A stretch of DNA of 64,000 nt, taken from positions 124,001 through 188,000 of the forward strand of contig CAZBUJ010000001.1 of assembly GCA_964495075.1 (NCBI GenBank). The letters are read 5' to 3'. The notes below the pieces were generated by a model. It was given only the letters and a program-made list of their open reading frames with translations, did no database searches and had not been told where the DNA came from. The position numbers were made by a program, and so were the translations under genes. The DNA is from JAFGJQ01 sp964495075 (GTDB taxonomy: Bacteria; Planctomycetota; Phycisphaerae; UBA1845). How positions within the stretch are numbered: position 1 is the first letter of the stretch; each line of letters opens with the position of its first letter. This document shows, in pieces, positions 54,359-62,837 of the stretch.

Positions 54359-54970
54359 ATGGCCATTCAGTTCCAATGCCCCGGCTGCCGGCAGCCGGTC
54401 GAAGTCGACGACGAGTGGGCGTCACGCCCGGTGGCATGCCCCTACTGCCGCCGCACCGTGACCGCGCCGGCCGAGTCGACCTATCGCACGGAAACCAGTC
54501 CTCCCGTCGCTTCGCCGATCGCACCACCTCCGACCGCGGAGCGGCTGACGCACCAGGCGCCCCGGCCCGGGGCGTTCATCCGGTCGAGTGTGGCGTCGAA
54601 GAACGCGTGCGCGGTGTGGGCCCTCGCGATGAGTTGCGTCGCGCTGGGTTGCTTCCTTGCCGTGTATCTCACGATCGCCAGCGAAGTGCGCAAACGCCTC
54701 GGCCCGTCACCGACACAGGAGGAAGTCCAGCAGGCGGTGATGGACTGGCAGAACGAGGTGCTCGATCAGTCGCGATCCGGGCGGCTGTCAGCGGTTCACG
54801 CGGGAATGACGATCGGAATGCTCGCCACCTGCGGTGCCTGGGTCGCGGGCGTGGTGCTGGCGGTCATCGCGCTGCAGCAGCCGGCGCGGCGGCGAATCGC
54901 CATCGCGGCCGTCGTCGTGTCCGGGATTCTCCCTCTGTTCATTTGCTCCGGGGTCCTGTTTTCCATGTGA
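54359..54970 (+). CDS. Zinc-ribbon membrane protein, unknown function
   Basis: 203 aa, 44 nt after the preceding gene. N-terminal zinc ribbon CPGCRQPVEVDDEWASRPVA with CPYC (two CxxC), like planctomycete proteins that place a ribbon before membrane helices. A Pro/Thr-rich linker is followed by three hydrophobic segments (WALAMSCVALGCFLAVYL, GMLATCGAWVAGVVLAVIAL, IAAVVVSGILPLFICSGVL). No function recognised; probably an integral membrane protein with its ribbon in the cytoplasm. Confidence 0.7.
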   Translation: MAIQFQCPGCRQPVEVDDEWASRPVACPYCRRTVTAPAESTYRTETSPPVASPIAPPPTAERLTHQAPRPGAFIRSSVASKNACAVWALAMSCVALGCFLAVYLTIASEVRKRLGPSPTQEEVQQAVMDWQNEVLDQSRSGRLSAVHAGMTIGMLATCGAWVAGVVLAVIALQQPARRRIAIAAVVVSGILPLFICSGVLFSM

Positions 54971-55060
54971 TTCGCGGTGCGCCCGTCGGGGCGTCATGAA
55001 GGCGGAGGCTCCGCACTCCGCCAAGTAACAACACTGGGCACCGCCGTTTGAGAGAAGCCG

Positions 55061-56554
55061 ATGAACACAGCGTATGACACCCTCATCAATCGCATTCGGG
55101 AAATCGGAAAGATCCATGCCATCGAGGAAATCCTCGATTGGGATCAGCAGGTCTGCATGCCGACCAGGGGCGTGAAGGCCCGCGCGGAGGAGGTGGCCTT
55201 GCTCGCCGGCCTCGCCCATGACCGACTCACCGACCCGGAGATCGGGGAGGTCCTGGCCAGGCTGGACGACCGTACCGGCGATCCGCAAGTCGACGCCAAC
55301 ATCCGGGAATCTCGCCGTGCCCATGAACGTGCGGTGAAGGTGCCGGCCGATCTGGTTCGTGCGATTGCCAGGGCCTCGTCGTTGGCCAAGGAAGCGTGGG
55401 AGGCGGCCCGCCGCGACGCCGACTTCGCCTCGTTCGCCCCGCACCTGGCCACCGTCGTCGGGCTCCGCCGCCTGGTGGCCGATCACCTGGGATTCGCCGA
55501 CGAACCCTACGACGCCCTCATCGATGAGTTTGAGCCGGGTGCCACGACCCGGGACATCGCCGCGATCTTCGCTGAGCTCCGGGCGGGCCTCGTGCCGCTC
55601 GTGCAGGCCATCGTGGCGTCGAAAAGGCCGGTCAACACCGATATCCTCAAACGACGCTATCCGATCGACGCCCAAAGGGACTTCGTCAGCGCCATCGCAA
55701 TCGACATGGGATTCGATTTCGAGAGCGGTCGGTTGGACCAATCGACCCACCCGTTCACGTCGGGATCGTTCCCCGGGGACGTTCGACTCACCACCCGGTA
55801 CGACGAGAACTTCCTGCCGATGGCGATCTTCGGCACCATGCACGAAGTCGGGCATGGGATGTACCAGCAGGGACTCCTGCCGGAACACGTGTTCACGCCG
55901 ATGGGCACCCCGGTGTCGTTGGGCATTCACGAGTCGCAGTCACGCATGTGGGAAAACATGATCGGGCGGTCGCGGGCGTTCTGGGAGCATTACTACGCCC
56001 AGGCCCAGCGGTGTTTCGCCGGGGCCTTGACCGACGTGACCCTGAACGATTTCGTGGCCGCCGTGAACGCCGTCACTCCGACGTGCATCCGCGTGGAAGC
56101 GGATGAAGTCACCTACAACCTGCACATCATCCTGCGCTTCGAACTCGAGCGCGACATCATCGCCGGCAAGCTCGAGGTGAACGACATCCCGGACGCCTGG
56201 AACGCGAAGATGGCCGAACTGCTGGGGATCACCCCGCCCGACGAGGCCCAGGGTTGCCTTCAGGACATCCACTGGTCCATGGCGGCGTTCGGGTACTTCC
56301 CTACCTACAGCCTGGGCAATCTCTACGCAGCGCAGTTCTACGCCGCCGCCGAACAGGCCATCCCCGATCTGACGAACCAGATCCGGGAGGGCAAGCTCGG
56401 TACCTTGTTGAGTTGGCTGCGCGAGAACATCCACCGGCACGGGCAGCGCTACCGGGCGGGCGAACTGGTCGAACAGGTGACGGGCCACCCGCTGTCCGTC
56501 CAGGCGTTCATCCGCTACCTGCGCGAGAAGTACACGCCGATCTACGGACTCTGA
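55061..56554 (+). CDS. Carboxypeptidase, M32 (Taq) family
   Basis: 497 aa, normal length; GAGAAG upstream. The zinc-binding HEXXH is MHEVGHGMYQQGL (His261, Glu262, His265), with the downstream GIHESQSRMWENMIGRS providing the third ligand. The N-terminal HAIEEILDWDQQVCMP and C-terminal DIHWSMAAFGYFPTYSLGN match the family. A cytoplasmic metallo-carboxypeptidase removing C-terminal residues of broad specificity. Stands as a single gene, convergent with the sugar transferase. Confidence 0.93.
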   Translation: MNTAYDTLINRIREIGKIHAIEEILDWDQQVCMPTRGVKARAEEVALLAGLAHDRLTDPEIGEVLARLDDRTGDPQVDANIRESRRAHERAVKVPADLVRAIARASSLAKEAWEAARRDADFASFAPHLATVVGLRRLVADHLGFADEPYDALIDEFEPGATTRDIAAIFAELRAGLVPLVQAIVASKRPVNTDILKRRYPIDAQRDFVSAIAIDMGFDFESGRLDQSTHPFTSGSFPGDVRLTTRYDENFLPMAIFGTMHEVGHGMYQQGLLPEHVFTPMGTPVSLGIHESQSRMWENMIGRSRAFWEHYYAQAQRCFAGALTDVTLNDFVAAVNAVTPTCIRVEADEVTYNLHIILRFELERDIIAGKLEVNDIPDAWNAKMAELLGITPPDEAQGCLQDIHWSMAAFGYFPTYSLGNLYAAQFYAAAEQAIPDLTNQIREGKLGTLLSWLRENIHRHGQRYRAGELVEQVTGHPLSVQAFIRYLREKYTPIYGL

Positions 56555-56731
56555 CAGAGCAGCGTATTCAAGACCCGTGCTGGGCTGGTTTTCCAGCTTG
56601 CGCCCATCGGCCGGGATGCTGAACATCACCGATGTGTGCAAGCGGTCGAACCGCCCCTGGTACACTCACGTGCACGGCCGGCGAGTGCACGGCGGGAAAC
56701 CACGTATCTGTGGTGCCGATTCCGCCATTCG

Positions 56732-57370
56732 CTAATCGTGATTCTTCGCGTATGGACTGGTCGCGAACGGGCGGTCGAAGTGCGATTCTCCGAAGAGGAC
56801 AATCAGCGGCGTCTTCGCCAGGATCATCAGGTCGAGCCAGAAGGTGCAATGGTCGACGTAGTACACGTCGTACCGGATCCGCTCCGTCCAGTCGGCCCCA
56901 CGGCTCATCGTGTTCACCTGGGCGAGGCCGGTGCATCCCGGGCGTACCAGCAACCGCCGCCGCTCCACCTCGTCGTACGCCTCCGCCTGACTCACCAGGC
57001 CGGGGCGCGGGCCGACCAGCGACATCGTGCCCGTCAGCACGCTGTAGATCTGCGGCAACTCGTCGATCTTCAGCCGTCGCAGCACGCTGCCCACGGGGGT
57101 GATGCCGGGGTGGGCGAGGGTGATCGTTTCGTTCTCGTCGTGTCGGTGGTGGGCGTACATCGTGCGGAACTTGTACACGCGAAACGGGTCACCGTACCGG
57201 CCCGCCCGCTCCTGCGAGAAGAACGCCGGACCGCGGCTCGTCGTTTTGATGAGGACGTACGCGGTGAGCAGCAAGGGCGAGACCAGGACCAGCAGGATGG
57301 CGGCCAGCACCGCGTCAAACGCGCGTTTGCCGTACCGCGGCCACAGCGCCTTGGTAAGATGCTCTTCCAC
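56732..57370 (-). CDS. Bacterial sugar transferase (undecaprenyl-phosphate glycosyl-1-phosphate transferase)
   Basis: 212 aa from GTG 57370 (GGAG about 10 nt upstream). Upstream in-frame codons overlap glmS and look non-coding. One hydrophobic hairpin near the N-terminus (AVLAAILLVLVSPLLLTAYV) is followed by the family core: SQERAGRYGDPFRVYKFRTM, LRRLKIDELPQIYSVLTGTM, SLVGPRP, and GCTGLAQVN. It transfers a sugar-1-phosphate from UDP- or CDP-sugar to undecaprenyl phosphate to start polysaccharide assembly. It is a small WbaP/PglC-like form. It lies 31 nt after glmS, which makes glucosamine-6-phosphate for the same kind of pathway. Confidence 0.88.
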   Translation of the reverse strand: MEEHLTKALWPRYGKRAFDAVLAAILLVLVSPLLLTAYVLIKTTSRGPAFFSQERAGRYGDPFRVYKFRTMYAHHRHDENETITLAHPGITPVGSVLRRLKIDELPQIYSVLTGTMSLVGPRPGLVSQAEAYDEVERRRLLVRPGCTGLAQVNTMSRGADWTERIRYDVYYVDHCTFWLDLMILAKTPLIVLFGESHFDRPFATSPYAKNHD

Positions 57371-57401
57371 CGCGTGCGCGCTCCGTCCTGGACTCCGCCG
57401 G

Positions 57402-59228
57402 CTACTCCACGGTGACGCTCTTGGCCAGGTTGCGCGGCTTGTCGACGTTGCAGCCCCGCAGCAGAGCGGCATGATAGGCGATCAACTGGAGGGGTATCAC
57501 GGTCAGCATCGGCTGTAGCGGCTCGATGGTGTCCGGCACGTACAGCACCCGCTGGGCCAGCTTCCGGATTGCCTGGTCGCCGTCCGTCGCCACCGCGATG
57601 ATGTGCCCGCCCCGGGACCGGACCTCCTCGATGTTGCTCATGACCTTGTCGTACTGCGTCCCCCGCGTGGCGATGACGACGACGGGCATTCCGTCGTTGA
57701 TCAGCGCGATCGGCCCGTGTTTCATCTCGGCGGCGGGCAACCCCTCGGCGTGGATGTAGCTGATCTCCTTCAGCTTGAGCGCCCCTTCCAGCGCGACGGG
57801 GTAGTTATACCCGCGACCCAGGTAGAGCCAGTTATCGCGGGTGTAGTAGGCCTCCGCCACCGTCCTGGCGTCGCCGGCGTGCGCGAGGAGCGACTCGATC
57901 TGGCCGGGGATCGCCTGCAACGCGTTCAGGACGTCCACCGCCGCCGTATGGGACAGGTGCTTGCGGCGACCGAGAAACGTCGCCATCAGGGTCAGGACGG
58001 CCAGTTGTCCGGTGAACGCTTTCGTGGAGGCCACGCCGATCTCCGGGCCGACGTGCAGGTATACGCCCGCGTCGGTATCCCGGGCGATGGCCGATCCGAC
58101 CGTATTGACCACGCCCAGCGCCAACGCCCCGCGCTGTTTCGCTTCCCGCAACGCGGCAAGGGTATCCGCGGTCTCACCCGATTGCGACACGGCGATCACG
58201 ACTGTACCTTCGTCGACGATCGGGTTTCGGTAGCGGAACTCGCTGGCGTACTCCACCTCGGTCGGCACGCGGGCGAGGTCTTCAAACAGGTACTCGCCCA
58301 CCAGGGCCGCGTGCCACGCCGTGCCGCATGCCGTCAGGATGATCCGGCGTGATCGTGTCAGCTCGCGGGCGCAATCCCGCAGGCCGCCGAGGTGGATCGC
58401 GCCTTCCCGCAAGTCCAACCGGCCGCGTAGGCACATGCTGAGCGATTCGGGCTGCTCGACGATCTCTTTGAGCATGAAGTGGCCGTAGCCGGCGAGTTCG
58501 ATCTGCTCGAGCGACCACTCGATTTCCTGGACTTCCTTGGTCACGGGCTCTGCGTCCAAGGTCGTGGTGCGGAAGCCGTCCGCCGTCAGGCGGGCGATTT
58601 CGTTGTCGCCGAGATAGATGACCTGCGTCGTATGCTCCAGGATGGCCGACGCGTCGGATGCGACGACATATTCGCCTTTGCCCACGCCCAGGATGAGCGG
58701 GCTACCTCGGCGGGCGACGACGATCACGTCGGGCTCGTCGGCGCAGACGACCGCGATGCCGTACGTACCCTGTACCTGGCGCACGGCTTCGCGGACCGCC
58801 TTCTCCAGGTTACCGTCGTAGAACGAACCGATCAGTTGGGCCAGCACCTCGCTGTCGGTCTCGCTTTCGAATTCGGCCCCCTGCTGTTCCAGGTATGTCC
58901 GCAGCGGCTGGTAGTTTTCGACGATGCCGTTGTGGACCAGCGCGATGCGTTTGGACGCGTCGCAATGCGGATGCGCGTTGACGTCGTTGGGGGCGCCGTG
59001 GGTGGCCCACCGCGTGTGGGCGATGCCCAGCGTGCTCCGCTCACCCTCGATATCGAGTTTCTGCTCCAGCACCGAGATGCGGCCCTGTGATTTGTGCACC
59101 TCCGTGCGCCCGTTGTTCACCAGGGCGACGCCGCACGAGTCGTACCCGCGATACTCCAGGCGCTTGAGACCCTCGATCAGGATCGGAAGGGCCGCCTTGG
59201 CTCCCACGTAGCCCACGATGCCACACAT
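57402..59228 (-). CDS. glmS: Glutamine-fructose-6-phosphate aminotransferase
   Basis: 608 aa from ATG 59228 (MCGIVGYVG, the Cys1 nucleophile after Met removal); the frame stays open upstream but family members start here. Glutaminase domain residues HTRWATHGAPNDVNAHPH and VHNGIVENY. Two SIS domains follow (ACGTAWHAALVGEYLFEDLA, SQSGETADTLAAL; then LGRGYNYPVALEGALKLKE) and the C-terminus ends NLAKSVTVE. It makes glucosamine-6-phosphate for peptidoglycan and polysaccharide synthesis. GGGGGGTG lies about 5 nt upstream. Divergent from rarA. Confidence 0.97.
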   Translation of the reverse strand: MCGIVGYVGAKAALPILIEGLKRLEYRGYDSCGVALVNNGRTEVHKSQGRISVLEQKLDIEGERSTLGIAHTRWATHGAPNDVNAHPHCDASKRIALVHNGIVENYQPLRTYLEQQGAEFESETDSEVLAQLIGSFYDGNLEKAVREAVRQVQGTYGIAVVCADEPDVIVVARRGSPLILGVGKGEYVVASDASAILEHTTQVIYLGDNEIARLTADGFRTTTLDAEPVTKEVQEIEWSLEQIELAGYGHFMLKEIVEQPESLSMCLRGRLDLREGAIHLGGLRDCARELTRSRRIILTACGTAWHAALVGEYLFEDLARVPTEVEYASEFRYRNPIVDEGTVVIAVSQSGETADTLAALREAKQRGALALGVVNTVGSAIARDTDAGVYLHVGPEIGVASTKAFTGQLAVLTLMATFLGRRKHLSHTAAVDVLNALQAIPGQIESLLAHAGDARTVAEAYYTRDNWLYLGRGYNYPVALEGALKLKEISYIHAEGLPAAEMKHGPIALINDGMPVVVIATRGTQYDKVMSNIEEVRSRGGHIIAVATDGDQAIRKLAQRVLYVPDTIEPLQPMLTVIPLQLIAYHAALLRGCNVDKPRNLAKSVTVE

Positions 59229-59450
59229 GCAACACCCCCCGTCGGTTCCGGTCGGATCGATAACCCGGCGAATTGTCTCCGCCCGGCCAGCGGTGTCAAT
59301 CGGGCGGCAGACGCTACCACAGTAACGGCCCCGCGGCGGCCCCGGTTCAACCGGATCGCGATTTGTCGGGTGTCCCGGCCCGTGCCAGGGCCTATAATTT
59401 ACTTTTCGTCTACCGAATCGGTGGGTCCTTCCAGAGGAGCCTGCATCCCC

Positions 59451-60818
59451 GTGGCCGACCTGTTCAGCGAACAACGGGAGCGAAACCTCCGCTCCGTCAT
59501 GCCGTTGCCCGTCCGGCTGCGGCCGCGTACGCTGGACGAGTTCGTCGGGCAGGAGCACTTCCTGGGCGAGGGCAAGCTTCTGCGCCGGATGTTGCACTCG
59601 GATCGGCTCAGCAGCGCCATCTTTTACGGCCCGCCGGGCAGCGGGAAGACGACCCTTGCCCACATCATCGCGGACATGACCCGGGCGACTTTCGTCGAAG
59701 TCAACGCGGCCGGCGTCGGAGTCAAGGAGATTCGTGAGATCCTCGCCGCCGCCCGGCGGCGTGTGGAAACGGATCGGCGCCGCACCGTCCTGTTCATCGA
59801 CGAGTTGCACCGCTTCAACCGGGCGCAGCAGGATGTTCTCCTGGGCGACGTGGAGGACGGGATCGTGATCCTGATCGGGGCCACCACCGAGAACCCGTTT
59901 TTTGCCGTGAATGCCCCGCTCGTATCCCGCAGCCAGATTTTCCAGTTCGAGCCGCTGTCCCAGGCGGATCTGGTCGGACTACTGCGGAGGGCCGTGGCCG
60001 ACCCGGCCCGGGGGCTTGGGAACTTCCCTATTGAACTCACCGATGAAGCGGCGCATTATCTTGCCGAGGTGGCGGACGGCGACGCACGCCGGGCCCTGAC
60101 CGCCCTCGAGGTGGCCGCCCGCTCCCAGGCGGAGACCGGCGGCAGCGCACCACGGCTCGTGATCGATCTGGCCGTCGCGGCGGACTCCATCCAGCGGAAG
60201 GCGATTCGCTACGACGCGACCGGCGACGAGCACTACGACGTCATCAGCGCGTTCATCAAGTCGATCCGCGGCGGTGACCCGGACGCCGTCGTGTACTGGC
60301 TGGCCTGCATGCTGGAGGCCGGCGAAGATCCGCGGTTCATCGCCCGTCGCCTGGTGATTGCGGCCGCCGAGGACATCGGGAATGCGGCACCGTTCGGGCT
60401 GGTGTTGGCCCAGGCCGCCGCCGACGCCACGCAGTTTATCGGACTTCCGGAGTGTCAGTTGCCTTTGGCTCAAGCTGCCATCTACCTCGCCTGTGCCCCC
60501 AAATCGAACGCGTCGGCGATGGCGATCTGGACGGCGGCCCGCGATGTGCGGGACCGCGCCACCGTTCCCGTGCCGGTCCATCTGCGGGACAGTCATTACC
60601 CCGGGGCTGCCCGGCTTGGCGCCGGCGCCGATTACCAGTATCCCCACAGTTACCCGGACGCCGTGGTGAGCCAGGACTACCTGGGCGTGGACCGATGCTA
60701 CTATGAACCAAACGACCGCGGACAAGAGGCGCGCATGAAACAATACCTCGACCGATTCCGGACACTCCGCGCGGCGCCGTGTCCGGAGTCGACCCCCACG
60801 CGGCCAGAACAACCGTGA
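59451..60818 (+). CDS. rarA: Replication-associated recombination protein A (RarA/MgsA)
   Basis: 455 aa from GTG 59451, beginning VADLFSEQRERN like other RarA proteins; AGAGGAG lies 11 nt upstream. AAA+ ATPase: FYGPPGSGKTTLAHII (Walker A), VLFIDELHRFNRAQQDVLL (Walker B), ATTENPFFAVNAPLVSR (sensor 1). The C-terminal oligomerisation domain includes YDVISAFIKSIRGGDPDAV and RLVIAAAEDIGNA. It acts at stalled forks and on single-strand gaps with RecA and SSB. Divergent from glmS; overlaps the next gene. Confidence 0.95.
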   Translation: MADLFSEQRERNLRSVMPLPVRLRPRTLDEFVGQEHFLGEGKLLRRMLHSDRLSSAIFYGPPGSGKTTLAHIIADMTRATFVEVNAAGVGVKEIREILAAARRRVETDRRRTVLFIDELHRFNRAQQDVLLGDVEDGIVILIGATTENPFFAVNAPLVSRSQIFQFEPLSQADLVGLLRRAVADPARGLGNFPIELTDEAAHYLAEVADGDARRALTALEVAARSQAETGGSAPRLVIDLAVAADSIQRKAIRYDATGDEHYDVISAFIKSIRGGDPDAVVYWLACMLEAGEDPRFIARRLVIAAAEDIGNAAPFGLVLAQAAADATQFIGLPECQLPLAQAAIYLACAPKSNASAMAIWTAARDVRDRATVPVPVHLRDSHYPGAARLGAGADYQYPHSYPDAVVSQDYLGVDRCYYEPNDRGQEARMKQYLDRFRTLRAAPCPESTPTRPEQP

Positions 60819-61378
60819 AGAAAGCGCTTCGGCAACAACTTCGTAAACGACTCGACGGGCTGTCACCGGCCGAGGTGCAGGCGATGTCGGCCAAAGTGTG
60901 CGAACGACTCGCCTCGCAGGCCGAGTACGTCAAGGCGGAGATCCTGATGACGTTTCTGTCACTGCCGCACGAAGTCGATACCACGCACCTGATTCTGCGC
61001 GCCTGGCAGGATCGAAAACGGGTCCTTGCCCCGAAGGTGAGCTGGGAACAGCGCCGCATGCTCCCGGTCGAGATCCGTTCCCTCACGCAGGATCTGGTCA
61101 TCACCCAGTTGGGCATCCGGGAGCCGACCAGTGGGCCGCCGATCCCGATTTCGATGATCGATCTGGTGATCGTGCCCGGCCTGGGATTCGATGAGCAGGG
61201 CAACCGGCTCGGCCGCGGCCGGGGCTTCTACGACCGCTTTCTCGCCCACCCGGAGTTCCGCGGCGTCTCGTGCGCGGTGGCGTTCGAATTCCAGATGACC
61301 GAATCCGTGCCCGCCGATACCCTCGACGTCCGCATCAACATGCTGGTTACCGAATGCAAGGTCCGGCGGTTCGCCTGA
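60815..61378 (+). CDS. 5-formyltetrahydrofolate cyclo-ligase
   Basis: 187 aa from GTG 60815, overlapping the rarA stop by 4 nt (GTGA); a GTG at 60779 would add 12 residues. Family pattern: KKALRQQLRKRLDGLSPAE, FLSLPHEVDTTHLI, then IDLVIVPGLGFDEQGNRLGR followed by GRGFYDRFL, the ATP/substrate loop. It converts 5-formyl-THF to 5,10-methenyl-THF using ATP. Often adjacent to cell-envelope or recombination genes without functional link. Confidence 0.92.
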   Translation: MKKALRQQLRKRLDGLSPAEVQAMSAKVCERLASQAEYVKAEILMTFLSLPHEVDTTHLILRAWQDRKRVLAPKVSWEQRRMLPVEIRSLTQDLVITQLGIREPTSGPPIPISMIDLVIVPGLGFDEQGNRLGRGRGFYDRFLAHPEFRGVSCAVAFEFQMTESVPADTLDVRINMLVTECKVRRFA

Positions 61379-61389
61379 CGCCCACCCCA

Positions 61390-61500
61390 GTGTCCCGCGT
61401 AACCGACATATTCGCAGGCAATTACACGCCCTTCCTGCCTGGGGAGTTTGAACAGATCGCGGAACTTGCAGGTAAGCTTCTTGCGGAGATGGGTCGATAA
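61390..61500 (+). CDS. Possible small protein (36 aa)
   Basis: GTG at 61390 opens a short frame (DIFAGNYTPFLPGEFEQIAE, then LAGKLLAEMGR) with an amphipathic C-terminal half, ending just before the transpeptidase leader. No clear ribosome binding site. Could be a real small peptide, a leader, or the decayed end of something longer. Confidence 0.3.
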   Translation: MSRVTDIFAGNYTPFLPGEFEQIAELAGKLLAEMGR

Positions 61501-61591
61501 TCTATGGTACAGGGAAGGTGCCGCGCAGGTCTTCGGGCCGGGTCCGCGCGGAATCGATGGTTCACGCTGCTGTGACTTCGGAGGATTTGTT

Positions 61592-62632
61592 GTGGCTACG
61601 CGACGAAAGAGACGATCCAAGAGCCCGCTCGTGCTGTTCACGATCGCCGTCATCGTGCTGGCGGTCGGGGCCTACCTGAAGTCGCAATCGGAAACCGGCA
61701 TCCAGGCGGTGTCCGGGGCCGATTCGAACGCTCTGCCGGCGGAGCCGTCGACACCCGAGCCGGAGTTGACCGCCAACCATGCGGCCCTGTCGGCCGCGGG
61801 CAGTCCCAGCGTGCCCGCCGCGGCCGCGACCGGTGTGGCGGCGGCGACCGGCACCGTGACCCGGCCGCCCGTGGCCGGAAACCCTCACGAAGCGGCCCGA
61901 TTGCTCAAGCTCGGTCGCGACGCGTTGGCCAACGACGGCCTGGTGGCGGCCCGCACGCGGTTCGTCGAGGCGCTGGCGGTCGGGCCGTCGGACGGCGATG
62001 CGGACGTCATCCGCGAGGCGCTGGCCGCGGTCTGCGATGAGACGATCTTCTCGAACCGCATCCTGCCTGACGATCCGCTGACCGACGCGTACGTCATTCA
62101 GACGGGCGACAGCCTGGCCAAAATCGCCAAGCGGCACAACATCACCGACGATCTGCTGGCCCGCATCAACGGCATCGAGGACAAGAGTCGCATCCGCGCG
62201 GGTCGGCGGATCAAGATCATCCACGGCCCGTTTCACGCGACCGTCTCGAAGTCCACGTTCGATCTGGACCTCTACCTGCAGGACACCTGCGTTCGGAGGT
62301 ACAAGGTAGGTCTCGGGGCCGACGGGAGCACGCCGACCGGCGAATGGATCTGCACCAACAAACTGGTGAATCCGCAATTCTACCCGCCGCGCGGTGGAGT
62401 GATCATCCCCGGCGGTGACCCCAAAAACCCGCTTGGCACCCGCTGGATCGGGCTGAAAGGCATGGGCGGCGATGCGGTCGGCCAGGAACGCTATGGGCTG
62501 CACGGTACCATCGCCCCGGACAGCATCGGCAAGAACTGCTCCATGGGCTGCATCCGCATGCACAACGAGGACGTGGAGCTGCTGTACGAGCTGCTGGTGG
62601 CCGACAACTCGCGGGTTTCCGTTCGCGAGTAG
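61592..62632 (+). CDS. LysM-containing L,D-transpeptidase (YkuD), membrane-anchored
   Basis: 346 aa from GTG 61592 (GGAGG 7 nt upstream). An N-terminal Lys/Arg patch and one transmembrane helix (LVLFTIAVIVLAVGAYL) are followed by an Ala/Pro/Thr-rich linker, a helical repeat (AARLLKLGRDALANDG) and a LysM (YVIQTGDSLAKIAKRHNI). The YkuD domain is C-terminal: GTRWIGLKGMGG, YGLHGT (His304), SMGCIRM (Cys320). It cross-links peptidoglycan stems 3-3 or attaches proteins. It is relevant because planctomycetes were long thought to lack a wall. Ends before a terminator. Confidence 0.92.
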   Translation: MATRRKRRSKSPLVLFTIAVIVLAVGAYLKSQSETGIQAVSGADSNALPAEPSTPEPELTANHAALSAAGSPSVPAAAATGVAAATGTVTRPPVAGNPHEAARLLKLGRDALANDGLVAARTRFVEALAVGPSDGDADVIREALAAVCDETIFSNRILPDDPLTDAYVIQTGDSLAKIAKRHNITDDLLARINGIEDKSRIRAGRRIKIIHGPFHATVSKSTFDLDLYLQDTCVRRYKVGLGADGSTPTGEWICTNKLVNPQFYPPRGGVIIPGGDPKNPLGTRWIGLKGMGGDAVGQERYGLHGTIAPDSIGKNCSMGCIRMHNEDVELLYELLVADNSRVSVRE

Positions 62633-62663
62633 GCACGGCCCGCCGCGGTCCGCACGACGCAAT

Positions 62664-62693
62664 GGGGCGGTCCCACCCGAGGGCCGCCCTTTT
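62664..62693 (+). terminator. Intrinsic terminator of the transpeptidase gene
   Basis: GGGCGG (62665-62670) pairs with CCGCCC (62684-62689), followed by TTTT. Confidence 0.7.
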
Positions 62694-62837
62694 GTCGTCG
62701 CCGTGCGGGCGTCCAGGATCGGGATACCTTTTCCATTCACCAGTGCCACGCGGGGGTTTCCGATAACCCGTTCATGGGTACGCCGTCGGTCCAGTCAGCC
62801 GGGCGGCAGAACCACAGACGTATTGCGGGGGCCGCCC

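Noticed and set aside
59094..59450. N-terminal extension of RarA
   Set aside because: The extra residues overlap glmS on the other strand and do not resemble RarA; the GTG at 59451 gives the expected N-terminus.
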